Shown: one piece after another, positions 27,487-36,847 of the stretch
Layout of the letters: every line of letters starts with the position of its first letter
Numbering within the stretch: position 1 is the first letter of the stretch
Assembly (NCBI RefSeq): GCF_003412455.1
Contig: NZ_QTJU01000001.1
Span: 1,116,001-1,180,000 of the forward strand
Direction of reading: 5' to 3'
Length of the DNA stretch: 64,000 nucleotides
Origin: Deminuibacter soli
GTDB taxonomy: Bacteria > Bacteroidota > Bacteroidia > Chitinophagales > Chitinophagaceae
The notes under the pieces: model-generated
Told to the model about the DNA's origin: nothing
The model's database searches: none
The model's input: only the letters and a program-made list of their open reading frames with translations
Made by a program: the position numbers and the translations under genes

Positions 27487-28686
27487 ATGAGATTTTTCTA
27501 CCTTCTAAAAAAAAACGCGCTAACCGTTCTGTCGTTGGTGCTGTTGTCTCTGATTACATCAACGGGCGTTAAGGCGCAGTTGAAAATTGGTGACAACCCA
27601 ACTACCATTACCAAGTCGGCCCTGCTCGAATTACAAAGCACCAGGCAAGGTTTCCTGTTGCCACGTTTGGCCGATACACTTGACATCAATGCGCTCGTTC
27701 CCCCGGATGGTATGATGATTTACCTGGATCCTGCCGCAGGAACCGGCCGCGGTTTGTACATCCGCAAATCAGGTGTATGGCAGCGCATTACTACCGATTC
27801 TTCTACTGCAACTACAAGCTGGAATCTCAAAGGAAACAATCTTGCTACCACCAATGCATTTTTAGGAACCCTCGATCAGCGGGCCCTCCGTATTGTGACC
27901 AACAGCCTGGAAAGAATGGTGATCGACAGCGTAACTGGTGATGTATCAATTGCCAATAAACTTACTGTTACAAAATCCATTACAGGGGCAGATAGCATTA
28001 CCGGTCAGCATGTATTTGCACTGGATACAGTAAAAGCGCCTAACCTGGTTTCAACAGACAGTTTGTATTTAACCAACCTGCAAGCGAACAGTGCCTTTAA
28101 TGAAGTACTGGTGATTAATACGGCAACCGGTGCAGTGTCTCGCAGAACACTGGATTCGGCTACGTTCAAGGGATTCATCATAGGCAATTTTGATACAACC
28201 GGTTTTGTAACCGGCCTGGAAAAAAGAGCAGGTGTTGGCAGCGCGAAAGATTCTCTGATATTACATGCAGCCACAGAAACTTTACCTGGTGGTGTATCAG
28301 TGGTATCACAAAGATTTGCCGGTACAAAATCATACAGGGATTCTGTGATGGTAAGCGGCACCGGTACTCCCAACTCAAACCTGCAGGTCGCGGGCAGTCT
28401 TTCGCTGAACATACGAACAACCACCAGTTCTGAAACCATACACAGTGATGATTACACGGTACTCGCAAACCCCGCTGCCACTATTACCCTAACGCTGCCT
28501 GACCCCACGGGATTAAAAGGGCGTACCTATATTATCAAGAAAATCGGTGGTGGTTTGGACAATGCAGTAAACGTACAGGGCAATATTGAAGGGCTGGTAA
28601 ATACCACCTATGTTATTTATAACGACTACTCGTTTATAAAAATACAAACCGACGGAACCAGCTGGTATATTATAGACAAACAGTAA
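27487..28686 (+). CDS. Secreted repetitive surface protein, function unknown
   Basis: 399 residues with a signal peptide ending near VKAQ (about 31). The body begins with a segment common in Bacteroidota surface proteins (SALLELQSTRQGFLLPRL, then MMIYLDPAAGTGRGLYI), followed by Ser/Thr/Asn-rich beta-type sequence (RMVIDSVTGDVSI). Near the end, NPAATITLTLPDPTGLKGRTYIIKK resembles phage tail or adhesin trimerisation-type regions. There is no C-terminal sorting domain. It is 25 bp upstream of a T9SS-sorted protein, so the two are likely cotranscribed. Confidence 0.6.
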   Translation: MRFFYLLKKNALTVLSLVLLSLITSTGVKAQLKIGDNPTTITKSALLELQSTRQGFLLPRLADTLDINALVPPDGMMIYLDPAAGTGRGLYIRKSGVWQRITTDSSTATTSWNLKGNNLATTNAFLGTLDQRALRIVTNSLERMVIDSVTGDVSIANKLTVTKSITGADSITGQHVFALDTVKAPNLVSTDSLYLTNLQANSAFNEVLVINTATGAVSRRTLDSATFKGFIIGNFDTTGFVTGLEKRAGVGSAKDSLILHAATETLPGGVSVVSQRFAGTKSYRDSVMVSGTGTPNSNLQVAGSLSLNIRTTTSSETIHSDDYTVLANPAATITLTLPDPTGLKGRTYIIKKIGGGLDNAVNVQGNIEGLVNTTYVIYNDYSFIKIQTDGTSWYIIDKQ

Positions 28687-28711
28687 TCACCTGTTATTCT
28701 ATGTTCAGCCC

Positions 28712-30331
28712 ATGACAGGTATAAGCATATTGAAAAGCATTCTGAAAAAGACAATTATATTAAATATAATTTTAATATATTTTCAACCTGTTATTGCGCA
28801 AACTGAAGACATTTACCTGCACAATAACACCAGTATGTTTTTTTTTAATAAGGATACTGCCGCCCTGTATGGTAATATATTCATTAACGGCAGCCTTGCA
28901 CAGGAAACAGGCAGTTATTTGTATTTCTTTGGAAAGAAGTGGATCAATACCAAAAGCGCCACGCTTGTTGATGAATCCCCCACAGGATTTTTAAACAATG
29001 GTGGCGTTGTTAATTTCCAGCAACCAAGCACACGTTACGGTGATCTTGGCCGGCAAAACATTATCGGCAGTTATGACGCGATAAACCTGAAAGGCCCCAG
29101 TTTTGCTTCCCTTGCATTAAACAACGCGGCAGGTTTACAACTGGATGACAGCAGCGACCTCGCTGTGCGCAGGCAACTGTACCTGCGTAACGGGAATATC
29201 TATCTTAACGGATCGAGCCTGGTGATTGGCACGGATATCAACCGCGGGTCAATTGAAGGATTTACAGATAAACGGTATGTGGTTACCGGCACACAACCCA
29301 TGGGTGGCTTTATCCATTTCAGAAGTGTGAATAAAAGTACCGACAGCCTCATCTTTCCTATTGGCAGCACAGATACATCCTACACACCTATGTCTGTAAA
29401 CAACACCGGTGTTACCAACCATTTCAAGGGCCGTGTATTTGATAAAACTTTTGACCAGGGATTAAGCGGTACCGATATCAGTCACCGTTCCATCAACAAA
29501 ACCTGGCTGCTGGCTGCGGTAGACAACCCGCTGCAGGGAAGCGTGGCATTACAGCACAATATACCGGAAGAACCTTTTATCTTTTTTGATAACAGGGACG
29601 GGGCGTATGTTGCGCACAATATAAATGGCAGCTGGGACGCCGGGGAAATTTACGGGCCGCCAAAAAATCCCGGTTTGTTAACCACGGGTGCACCCATTAC
29701 CATTGCCGGCACCAACACACGGATATTTGCCAATGACCCGGCCAATACCCTGTACATACTTACCAAGCTTACAAAAGATACCACGCATTACCAATATCCA
29801 CGTGAGCTGATTGATTTCACAGCAACCAGGTTAAGCCCGGTTGCTGCAAGGCTCGACTGGCACGCCTTATTCACCAATCGTATTGTACGGTTCGATATCC
29901 AGAAAAGAAAAACCAATGAGCTGGACTGGACAACCATTGGCAGCGTAAATGCCACCAGCGAAGTGGGTTATACTTTTCCTGACAATGATGTGTATTATCC
30001 TGACCCGATTTATTACCGTTTGAACGTGATTTATAAAATCGGCGTCAGCAAATATTCAGAAGTCCGCTCTATCCCGGGTGTGGGCAACAACTTTGCCATT
30101 GCTTATCCCAACCCCACTGTTGGCGAGTTTACCGTTACAGTGGCCGACTATACCCAGGTGGCCAGCATCGGCATTTACGACTACCTCGGCAGAAAACTGG
30201 AAGAGCAGCGTGTGCCTGGGCCTAACACCAGGTTCAACATACACCATTACGCATCGGGCATCTATCTCGTGCTCATTGTTTCAAAAGACAAAAAGCTGAT
30301 TACTTCATTGAAAGTGATTAAAGAAAACTAG
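28712..30331 (+). CDS. T9SS type A sorting-domain surface protein
   Basis: 539 residues. A signal peptide (ends near VIAQ, about 30) is followed by a beta-rich body, and a C-terminal type A secretion domain occupies the last 75 residues: FAIAYPNPTVGEFTVTV, IGIYDYLGRKLEEQRV, YASGIYLVLI, LKVIKEN. It is thus exported through the type IX system and anchored or released at the cell surface. No catalytic motif is seen; it may be an adhesin or matrix protein acting with the preceding gene. Confidence 0.82.
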   Translation: MTGISILKSILKKTIILNIILIYFQPVIAQTEDIYLHNNTSMFFFNKDTAALYGNIFINGSLAQETGSYLYFFGKKWINTKSATLVDESPTGFLNNGGVVNFQQPSTRYGDLGRQNIIGSYDAINLKGPSFASLALNNAAGLQLDDSSDLAVRRQLYLRNGNIYLNGSSLVIGTDINRGSIEGFTDKRYVVTGTQPMGGFIHFRSVNKSTDSLIFPIGSTDTSYTPMSVNNTGVTNHFKGRVFDKTFDQGLSGTDISHRSINKTWLLAAVDNPLQGSVALQHNIPEEPFIFFDNRDGAYVAHNINGSWDAGEIYGPPKNPGLLTTGAPITIAGTNTRIFANDPANTLYILTKLTKDTTHYQYPRELIDFTATRLSPVAARLDWHALFTNRIVRFDIQKRKTNELDWTTIGSVNATSEVGYTFPDNDVYYPDPIYYRLNVIYKIGVSKYSEVRSIPGVGNNFAIAYPNPTVGEFTVTVADYTQVASIGIYDYLGRKLEEQRVPGPNTRFNIHHYASGIYLVLIVSKDKKLITSLKVIKEN

Positions 30332-30434
30332 GCTTGCGCGTGATTGTAGATAAGTGTAAAATCCTCGTTAAATGAACGGAATACAAACAGTAATCCTGTA
30401 GTTTCGTAGTATTCCAAAATTCAACAGTAAGCCT

Positions 30435-31217
30435 TTGCGCAGGAACTTTACACAACTGTTTATTTGTTTGTTTTGCTGTTGCTGTATGGCACAGTCGTAT
30501 GCCCAGTTGCAACGCTGGGACATCCAGGGCACTGTATACGATTACACCAACAAACGCCCGGTTGAAGCCGTTACAGTTTTAAGTACCAGCGGCGGTGTAG
30601 CCATTACCGATACCCTGGGTAAATACCGTGTTCCGGTAAGGCAGGGAGATTCTATCTGGTTTTCGTACCTCGGGAAAAATACCATGAAGTACAGGGTGGA
30701 TACTATTGAAAATACTGCGGCTTTTGAAATAGCCCTGCATGTGGATATTCACCTGCTGCCTGAAGTAAGGGTTAGATCGAGCAACTACAAATTCGATTCC
30801 GTACAAAACAGGCTCGACTATGCCAAAATATTCAATTACCGCAAACCGCGGTTAACCACCAGCAGCAATCCGCCTTCTACTTATACACCGGGCAGTTTAA
30901 CCGTAGGTTTAGATCTTGATGCTATTATTGACATGTTCCGCGTAAAGAAAATGCGCTCGATGATGGCACTGCAAAAAAGATTACTGCAACAGGAACAGGA
31001 TAAATATATCGACCACCGTTTTACCAAACGCCTGGTACGCCAGCTCACCAATGCAGACAGTACGAATGTTGACATCTTTATGAACACTTACCGTCCTTCC
31101 TACGAATTGCTGCAATTGTTCAACGACCTGGAACTGGGTTATTATATCCAGCAATCATACAAAAACTACATCGCCACCAAGCGAAGAAGACCAGTTTACC
31201 CACAACTACGCTTTTAA
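30435..31217 (+). CDS. Exported protein with carboxypeptidase-like regulatory domain
   Basis: 260 residues. A Cys-rich signal peptide (LFICLFCCCCMAQSYAQ) precedes a carboxypeptidase-D regulatory-like beta-sandwich: IQGTVYDYTNKRPVEAVTVL through GDSIWFSYLGKNTMKYRV (about 30-85). A basic, helical C-terminal half follows, with no known domain. The start is a TTG at 30435; the first ATG would truncate the signal peptide. It lies 103 bp after the T9SS protein on the same strand. Such domains also occur at the N-terminus of TonB-dependent receptors, but no barrel is present here. Confidence 0.65.
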   Translation: MRRNFTQLFICLFCCCCMAQSYAQLQRWDIQGTVYDYTNKRPVEAVTVLSTSGGVAITDTLGKYRVPVRQGDSIWFSYLGKNTMKYRVDTIENTAAFEIALHVDIHLLPEVRVRSSNYKFDSVQNRLDYAKIFNYRKPRLTTSSNPPSTYTPGSLTVGLDLDAIIDMFRVKKMRSMMALQKRLLQQEQDKYIDHRFTKRLVRQLTNADSTNVDIFMNTYRPSYELLQLFNDLELGYYIQQSYKNYIATKRRRPVYPQLRF

Positions 31218-31233
31218 ATGCATCAGAAATAAA

Positions 31234-31259
31234 AATGCCGTATCTGTGGATACGGCATT
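31234..31259 (-). terminator. nadA terminator
   Basis: AATGCCGTATC (31234-31244) pairs with GATACGGCATT (31249-31259) around TGTG. On the minus strand it runs into TTTTTA. It separates nadA from the convergent 30435 gene. Confidence 0.8.
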
Positions 31260-31292
31260 CGTTTATGTGGATAACCCAATGTGTGTTGTTAA

Positions 31293-32306
31293 TTATCCAA
31301 TAAGTCCGGCGGCACGGCTAATCTCCAACATGCGTTCAATGGGCTTCAGCGCTGCCACGCGCAGCTGTTCGTTCATCGTAATTTCCGGCAGCTCATGTTC
31401 CATGCACAGGTACAGTTTTTCCAGCGTATTCAGTTTCATGTGCGGGCAGTCATTACACGCACAGGCGTTATTGGGTGGTGCAGGAATAAATGTTTTATGC
31501 GGCGCATCTTTCTGCATCTGGTGCAGGATACCTGTTTCTGTGGCCACGATATACTCCTGTGCATCGTCTTTTACCGCGAACTTCAGCAGCTGGGTGGTGC
31601 TGCCCACAAATTCGGCTTCACGCAGAATCGGGTCTTCACACTCCGGGTGAGCAATAAGCTTTGCCTTCGGGTGACGCATTTTAAGGCGCGTAATCTTCTC
31701 CAAACTAAAAATCTCATGCACCATACAGGCGCCATTCCAGAGGAGCATGTTGCGCCCCGTTTTCTTGTTTAGATAGGCACCGAGGTTTTTGTCGGGTGCA
31801 AAAATGATAGGCTGATCTTCCGGAATGCTTTCAATGATCTTTTCTGCATTGCCGCTGGTGCAGATAATATCACTCAGTGCTTTGATCTCGGCCGAGCAGT
31901 TGATGTACGATACCACAATATGATCCGGGTGCTGCTCCTTAAACTTTTTGAACAGCGGTGCAGGTGCACTGTCGGCCAGGGAGCAGCCTGCCTTTAAATC
32001 GGGCAGCAGCACCTTTTTATGCGGGTTGAGGATCTTCGCTGTTTCGGCCATAAAATGCACGCCGGCGAAAACAATGATGTCTGCGTCGGTTTTGGCAGCC
32101 TGCTGGGCCAGGCCCAGGCTGTCGCCAATATAATCGGCCACATCCTGGATATCGGGCTCCTGGTAATAGTGCGCGAGCAGGATGGCATTTTTTTCTTTTT
32201 TCAACCGTTCTATTTCCGCGAACAGATCAATGGTGGGATCCACATCCACATCGAGGAAGCCGTTTTTTTCCAAATTCAATTTTGCTGTTGAAATGTTGAT
32301 ATCCAT
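31293..32306 (-). CDS. nadA: Quinolinate synthase NadA
   Basis: 337 residues. It makes quinolinate from iminoaspartate and dihydroxyacetone phosphate for NAD synthesis and needs a [4Fe-4S] cluster. Signatures are [34 protein letters not shown], and the cluster cysteines in [21 protein letters not shown] and the C-terminal [12 protein letters not shown] region. The minus-strand ATG at 32306 faces the putative oriC. It stands alone, without nadB or nadC nearby. Confidence 0.96.
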   Translation of the reverse strand: MDINISTAKLNLEKNGFLDVDVDPTIDLFAEIERLKKEKNAILLAHYYQEPDIQDVADYIGDSLGLAQQAAKTDADIIVFAGVHFMAETAKILNPHKKVLLPDLKAGCSLADSAPAPLFKKFKEQHPDHIVVSYINCSAEIKALSDIICTSGNAEKIIESIPEDQPIIFAPDKNLGAYLNKKTGRNMLLWNGACMVHEIFSLEKITRLKMRHPKAKLIAHPECEDPILREAEFVGSTTQLLKFAVKDDAQEYIVATETGILHQMQKDAPHKTFIPAPPNNACACNDCPHMKLNTLEKLYLCMEHELPEITMNEQLRVAALKPIERMLEISRAAGLIG

Positions 32307-32705
32307 CGTATTATTATGTATTAATACATTATTTATATAAAAACCCTATTACTATTACGGGTGTGTATAACGGGATAACTTACTTATCCCCACAGAACAA
32401 AGTTAACTTTTACGGCATTATCCACCGTAATTCACAATTAGCTCACAATCAATAATTCAATAGGCAAAAGGATTTGCGGCATTTTTTAACAACGGGGGAT
32501 ATTTCAATGCGGGTTTTTACACAATACCCAATTCACAGGATATGCACTGTTAGTTAACTGGTGGAAATTCGTGTGCAAAAACCGGTATTCCGGCAATTTC
32601 TTAAAATTGGCTGAAATTGTTCCACCTGTATGCACTTTCGCAAAAGTCAAAAACCGGGTTTATCCACAGGAATATACCCTTGTTAACAGGTTGATGTTGA
32701 AAGGT

Positions 32706-32728
32706 GTTCCACGCTACCGGCGTGGAAC
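32706..32728. repeat. Split parS-like palindrome
   Basis: GTTCCAC (32706-32712) and GTGGAAC (32722-32728) are the exact halves of the parS palindrome, held apart by nine bases (GCTACCGGC). As a hairpin the stem is nine pairs, GTTCCACGC/GCGTGGAAC. Confidence 0.5.
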
Positions 32729-32840
32729 CGGAATTTTTCCCCGGGCATGGCGGATGGCCTTAATGACGGCTTAAAAATCCGGCGGAACGGAAAAATCGGG
32801 AAAAGCAGCGGCCTGCTTAAATTTTAGCTGTTATCCACAA

Positions 32841-32871
32841 TTTGTTCAAATGCCAGATTCCCCTATTTTTG
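32841..32871 (+). promoter_or_regulatory. Promoter of the PpiC-type foldase gene
   Basis: A TTTG -33 element (32841-32844) and TATTTTTG -7 element (32864-32871) are 19 bases apart, a good Bacteroidota promoter. The DnaA box at 32831-32839 ends one base before the -33 element. Confidence 0.6.
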
Positions 32872-32900
32872 CCATCTTCTTATAAACCTTATACTATAAT

Positions 32901-35012
32901 ATGTCACTAATCCAAAGGATTCAGGATAAGCAAAAATGGGTGTTCGGCACGATTGCAGCTGCACTGGTCATTTTTATTGTACAGGATGCTTCTGTTCACA
33001 GAGGCTCACTGTTTTCCAACGGCACTACTGTTGGTAAAGTAAACGGCGAAAAAATCGACAAGAAAGATTTTGAAGCCAAGATGGATATGATTACACAGAT
33101 GCAGGGCCAGCAGGCACCGCCCCGTGAACAACTGATGCCAAACGTTTGGCAGTTCATGGTGGAAGAAACTATCCTGAAACAGGAAGAAGATAAACTGGGT
33201 CTTGTGTTTAACGGCAAAGAATTAAACGACATATTATTTGGTGATAATCCTCCTGCCTGGATGAAACAGCAGTTCACCGATCCGCAGACCGGTGAATATA
33301 AAATAGATGTTGCGAAATCAACTTTTGCGCAGATTAAAAAACAGAAGAACAACCCACAGGTTGCTGCTTTTTATGAAGCGTACATCCAGCCTACTATCGA
33401 CCAGACGGTGCGTATGAAATATACCAGCCTTATTTCACAGGCAGTATATGTTCCGAAATGGATGTCACAGAAATTAAATGTGGATAACAGCTCTATTGCC
33501 AACATATCTTATGTATATGTCCCTTACAGCTCAGTAAGCGACAGCACTGTTAAAGTAAGCGACGATGAAATCAGCGCTTATGTAAAAAAGAACGCCAGCC
33601 AGTTTGAGCAGGAAGAAGAAACAAGAACGATTGCTTTTGTTAGCTTCGATGCTTCTGCGAATGGTGCAGACAGCGCTGCAGTGATCAGCCAGCTGAATAC
33701 ACTGAAACCTGAATTTGCTGCAACCGCAGATGCCAAATCTTTTATTGCCGCCAAAGGTTCTGAACTGCCTTACTACGATGGTTTTGTAACAAAGGTTAAT
33801 ATGAAAATGCCAAACGCCGATACGCTGATGCATTTAGGCGATGGCCAGGTATTTGGTCCTTATGCAGACGGCCAGAACTTTGTAATTGCTAAAATGGTTG
33901 CACGCCGTGTTATTCCCGATTCTGTAAAAGTGCGCCACATATTAGTGAAGGTAGCTGACCAGGGTGGCCAGCAGGTACTGAGCGATAGCATTGCCAAGAA
34001 AAGAATTGACAGCATTGAACTGGCTGTAAGAAACGGTGCTGACTTTGATGCCATGGTACAGAAATATTCTGATGACCCGGGAAGCAAAAGCACCAAAGGT
34101 GAATACACATTCAGCTCTACACAATACGGCAACCTGTCAAAAGAATTTGCTGATGTTGCTTTTTATGGCAACACGGGCGACAGGAAAGTGGTGAAAGTTG
34201 AAAACGCTTCTTATTCAGGTTACCATTATATAGAAGTACTCGAACAGAAAAATAAACAGGAAGCCTACCAGATTGCTTACATCGCAAAACCGATTGTTGC
34301 CAGCCAGGAAACAGTCAGCGCAGCAAACACAGCTGCCCAGCAATTTGCCGCCAGTGTAAAAGACAAAAAGCAATTTGAAGAAGCGGCCACCAAACTGGGT
34401 AAATCTCCTGCCCTTTCTCCTGAGATCAGGGAAAATGATTTCCAGGTAGCTACATTGGGTAACAACCGCTCTTTTGTAAAATGGATTTTTGAAAATAACC
34501 AGGGTGATATTTCTGCTCCTACCGAAATTGGCGAGCGCTATGTTGTAGCCATGGTTAATAATGTGAATAAAGCCGGCCTGCTTTCTGCAAGCGCAGCACG
34601 TCCGCTGGTGGAAAACATCCTGAAAAACGAGAAAAAAGCCAAACAGCTGATTGATAGCAAATTTAAAGGCAGTACCCTGGAGGCTTATGCACAGAGTGCA
34701 GGTACAACTGTACAGCGTGCAGATAGCGTTTCTTTCAGAACACCATTTATTGCAGGTTTGGGCAGCGAGCCTAAAATTGTGGGCGCAGCTTTCAACAAAG
34801 CACTGAGTGCGAAAGCTTCTGAACCAATTGCAGGTTCAACCGGTGTATTTGCTGTGAAAAGCGAAGGTATCAGCGCAAGCCAGTCTGGCGGCACCCCTGA
34901 AGATCAGCGCCGTTCACTGGAAGCCAACATGAAAGCGCAGATCGGTTACCGCGCACTGGACGCACTGCGTAAAGCGGCTGACGTAAAAGACAACCGTTCT
35001 AAATTCTATTAG
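32901..35012 (+). CDS. Membrane-anchored peptidyl-prolyl isomerase, SurA/PpiD type
   Basis: 703 residues. An N-terminal inner-membrane helix (WVFGTIAAALVIFIVQDA, about 13-30) anchors a periplasmic chaperone. A SurA_N-like helical region follows (about 40-200). The PpiC-type parvulin domain begins at VKVRHILVKVADQGG near residue 343 and includes DFDAMVQKYSDDPGSKSTKGEY. The C-terminal region is helical and low in complexity. It assists folding of outer-membrane and secreted proteins. A strong promoter and terminator bracket it as a single gene. Confidence 0.88.
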   Translation: MSLIQRIQDKQKWVFGTIAAALVIFIVQDASVHRGSLFSNGTTVGKVNGEKIDKKDFEAKMDMITQMQGQQAPPREQLMPNVWQFMVEETILKQEEDKLGLVFNGKELNDILFGDNPPAWMKQQFTDPQTGEYKIDVAKSTFAQIKKQKNNPQVAAFYEAYIQPTIDQTVRMKYTSLISQAVYVPKWMSQKLNVDNSSIANISYVYVPYSSVSDSTVKVSDDEISAYVKKNASQFEQEEETRTIAFVSFDASANGADSAAVISQLNTLKPEFAATADAKSFIAAKGSELPYYDGFVTKVNMKMPNADTLMHLGDGQVFGPYADGQNFVIAKMVARRVIPDSVKVRHILVKVADQGGQQVLSDSIAKKRIDSIELAVRNGADFDAMVQKYSDDPGSKSTKGEYTFSSTQYGNLSKEFADVAFYGNTGDRKVVKVENASYSGYHYIEVLEQKNKQEAYQIAYIAKPIVASQETVSAANTAAQQFAASVKDKKQFEEAATKLGKSPALSPEIRENDFQVATLGNNRSFVKWIFENNQGDISAPTEIGERYVVAMVNNVNKAGLLSASAARPLVENILKNEKKAKQLIDSKFKGSTLEAYAQSAGTTVQRADSVSFRTPFIAGLGSEPKIVGAAFNKALSAKASEPIAGSTGVFAVKSEGISASQSGGTPEDQRRSLEANMKAQIGYRALDALRKAADVKDNRSKFY

Positions 35013-35036
35013 TCGTTTTACCAGCATATTTGAAAA

Positions 35037-35064
35037 GGCCGCCCCGCAAGGGCGGTCTTTTTGT
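35037..35064 (+). terminator. Terminator of the foldase gene
   Basis: GGCCGCCC (35037-35044) pairs with GGGCGGTC (35050-35057) around CGCAA, followed by a T-rich tail. Confidence 0.85.
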
Positions 35065-35152
35065 TTACCCCCTGTTTTTTCGGATTGCGGAAAATTAACA
35101 GTACTGCTGCTTAACCCGGCATGCCGGGGTGGCCGGGGTTGAAAATAGTTGG

Positions 35153-35160
35153 TAAATTTG
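35153..35160 (+). promoter_or_regulatory. -7 element of DUF2480 gene
   Basis: TAAATTTG fits TAnnTTTG and ends three bases before the ATG, implying a leaderless or near-leaderless transcript. Confidence 0.45.
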
Positions 35161-35163
35161 CGT

Positions 35164-35676
35164 ATGCAGGAACAGATTGTAAATAAAATAGCAGAAAGCG
35201 GGTTAATTACCCTTGACCTGGAGGAATATTACCCGAAAGAAGAGATTGTGGTGTTTGATATTAAAGACCACCTGTTTATGGGTATGATGCTGAAGGAAAA
35301 AGATTTCAGGGCATCATTGCAGGGGCTTGACTGGGAAGTATACCGCGGCAAAAATGTGGCAGTAACCTGCAGTGCCCAGGGAGCCATTGTTCCGCTGTGG
35401 TCGTACATGCTGGTAACCACTTACCTGCAGCCTGTTGCGAAATATGTAGCGTACGGCGATGCGAAAAGCCTGCTGAATACGCTATTTGTCAAAAATCTTT
35501 CGGTGCTGAAAGGTGAAGACTATACCGACAAACGCATTGTGGTAAAAGGCTGTGCCGATGTGCAGGTGCCAGAAGCCGCGTATCTTGAAATAACCAATAT
35601 ACTGCGCCCCTTTGCCAAAAGCATTATGTATGGCGAACCTTGCAGCACAGTGCCCATTTTTAAAAAGAAGCCTTAA
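35164..35676 (+). CDS. DUF2480 family protein
   Basis: 170 residues from ATG 35164. It matches DUF2480, a family nearly restricted to Bacteroidota, through ITLDLEEYYPKEEIVVFDIK, GAIVPLWSYMLV and VVKGCADVQVPEAAY. It is cytoplasmic, without a known reaction. The stop codon overlaps the stop of convergent corA by two bases. Confidence 0.85.
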   Translation: MQEQIVNKIAESGLITLDLEEYYPKEEIVVFDIKDHLFMGMMLKEKDFRASLQGLDWEVYRGKNVAVTCSAQGAIVPLWSYMLVTTYLQPVAKYVAYGDAKSLLNTLFVKNLSVLKGEDYTDKRIVVKGCADVQVPEAAYLEITNILRPFAKSIMYGEPCSTVPIFKKKP

Positions 35677-36782
35677 ACAGACTGTTTAAACCAGCCGCGT
35701 TTTTTAAACATTACCAGCATACCAATGGGGATAATGATCATTAAGATAACAGCGATGTAAAAACCCTTTCGCTGGTGCGTGAGCGGAATGATGTCGAAAT
35801 TCATACCGAAGATGCCACCGATAACTGTTGCGGGCGCGAGCAGACAAGTAACAATGGCAAGCACCTTCATTACCTCGTTCATTTTGAGGTTCACCTTATT
35901 CAGGTAAAGATCCTGCAGGCTGGTCATCATATCGCGGTAGCTTTCTACCAGTTCATTCGCCTGCATAATGTGATCGTACACATCTTTAAAATATTTTGTG
36001 GTACTCTCCTGCAACAGTTCACTTTCACTGCGTATAATATTGCTGACCATATCGCGAACCGGCGCCACATTGCGTTTCAGCACAATCATTTCCTTGCGCA
36101 TGTTATTAATACGGGCCAGCGAACGGCTGTCGTTGAAACGTGCAATGTCTTCTTCAAGCAATTCAATACGTTCTCCCAGTTTTTCGAGTACCAGGTAATA
36201 ATGGTCAACAATCATATCGAGCAGCGAGTAACAGAGATAATCTGCACCGCTTTGCCGCAGCTTGGTATTTGCCACACGCAGTCTTGCACGCAGCGTATCG
36301 AACACATCGCGGTCTGCATCTTCCTGGAAGCTGATTAAAAAACCTTTGCCGAGCGCAATGCTTATCTGCTCTGTTTCTACCGAACTGGTTTCTTCATTAA
36401 AGTATAACATATTGAGCAGGCAGAACAATATGCCGTCAATCTCGTCTACTTTGGGGCGTTGGCCAATGCTCAGTATATCTTCTACCAGCAGGTAGTGAAT
36501 GCCAAAATGCTGGCCAATGCTTTCCACATCCTGCTTGCGTAAGCCTTCAATGTTTATCCAGGTAATGTGATTGTTGTCTTTACATTCGAAGCAGTCAACA
36601 ATGTGCTGAACAGCAAATTCTTTCAGTTCTGTTCCGTTATAATCAAAAATGGAGATAACGGTTTTTTCCGCTTCCTGCCTTACCGGGATAATGGTAGGGT
36701 TAACCAGCAGAATTTCCTTGGTTCGTTTGGTATTAATTAACGGACGAATCAGATTAAGATACTTGTTAACAGGCATGTTCAT
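35673..36782 (-). CDS. corA: Magnesium/cobalt transporter CorA
   Basis: 369 residues. A long cytoplasmic N-terminal domain and helical stalk lead to two C-terminal membrane helices; the signature GMN occurs in GIFGMNFDIIP near residue 325. CorA is a pentameric channel for magnesium and cobalt. It follows yccF-like and antiporter genes on the minus strand with gaps of 65 and 42 bp, which suggests an ion-homeostasis operon. No magnesium riboswitch was recognised upstream. Confidence 0.93.
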   Translation of the reverse strand: MNMPVNKYLNLIRPLINTKRTKEILLVNPTIIPVRQEAEKTVISIFDYNGTELKEFAVQHIVDCFECKDNNHITWINIEGLRKQDVESIGQHFGIHYLLVEDILSIGQRPKVDEIDGILFCLLNMLYFNEETSSVETEQISIALGKGFLISFQEDADRDVFDTLRARLRVANTKLRQSGADYLCYSLLDMIVDHYYLVLEKLGERIELLEEDIARFNDSRSLARINNMRKEMIVLKRNVAPVRDMVSNIIRSESELLQESTTKYFKDVYDHIMQANELVESYRDMMTSLQDLYLNKVNLKMNEVMKVLAIVTCLLAPATVIGGIFGMNFDIIPLTHQRKGFYIAVILMIIIPIGMLVMFKKRGWFKQSV

Positions 36783-36847
36783 AACTGCATACTGTTTTTA
36801 AAACTGCTGCCGGCAGGCAGTTACCGTAAAATTAAGACAGCTTGGTA

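Larger units (their letters stand above)
32307..32900. other. Candidate chromosomal replication origin (oriC)
   Basis: A non-coding 594-bp gap between divergent nadA and the foldase gene. Perfect DnaA boxes (TTATNCACA) lie at 32362-32370 (minus, TTATACACA), 32660-32668 and 32831-32839 (plus, TTATCCACA). One-mismatch boxes lie at 32384-32392 and 32418-32426. GGGATAA/TTATCCC at 32372-32390 forms an inverted pair. The nadA side is very AT-rich (32308-32357) and includes the palindrome ATGTATTAATACAT. A split parS-like palindrome is at 32706-32728. Three parS sites lie 7 kb away. It is predicted from motifs only. Confidence 0.6.
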
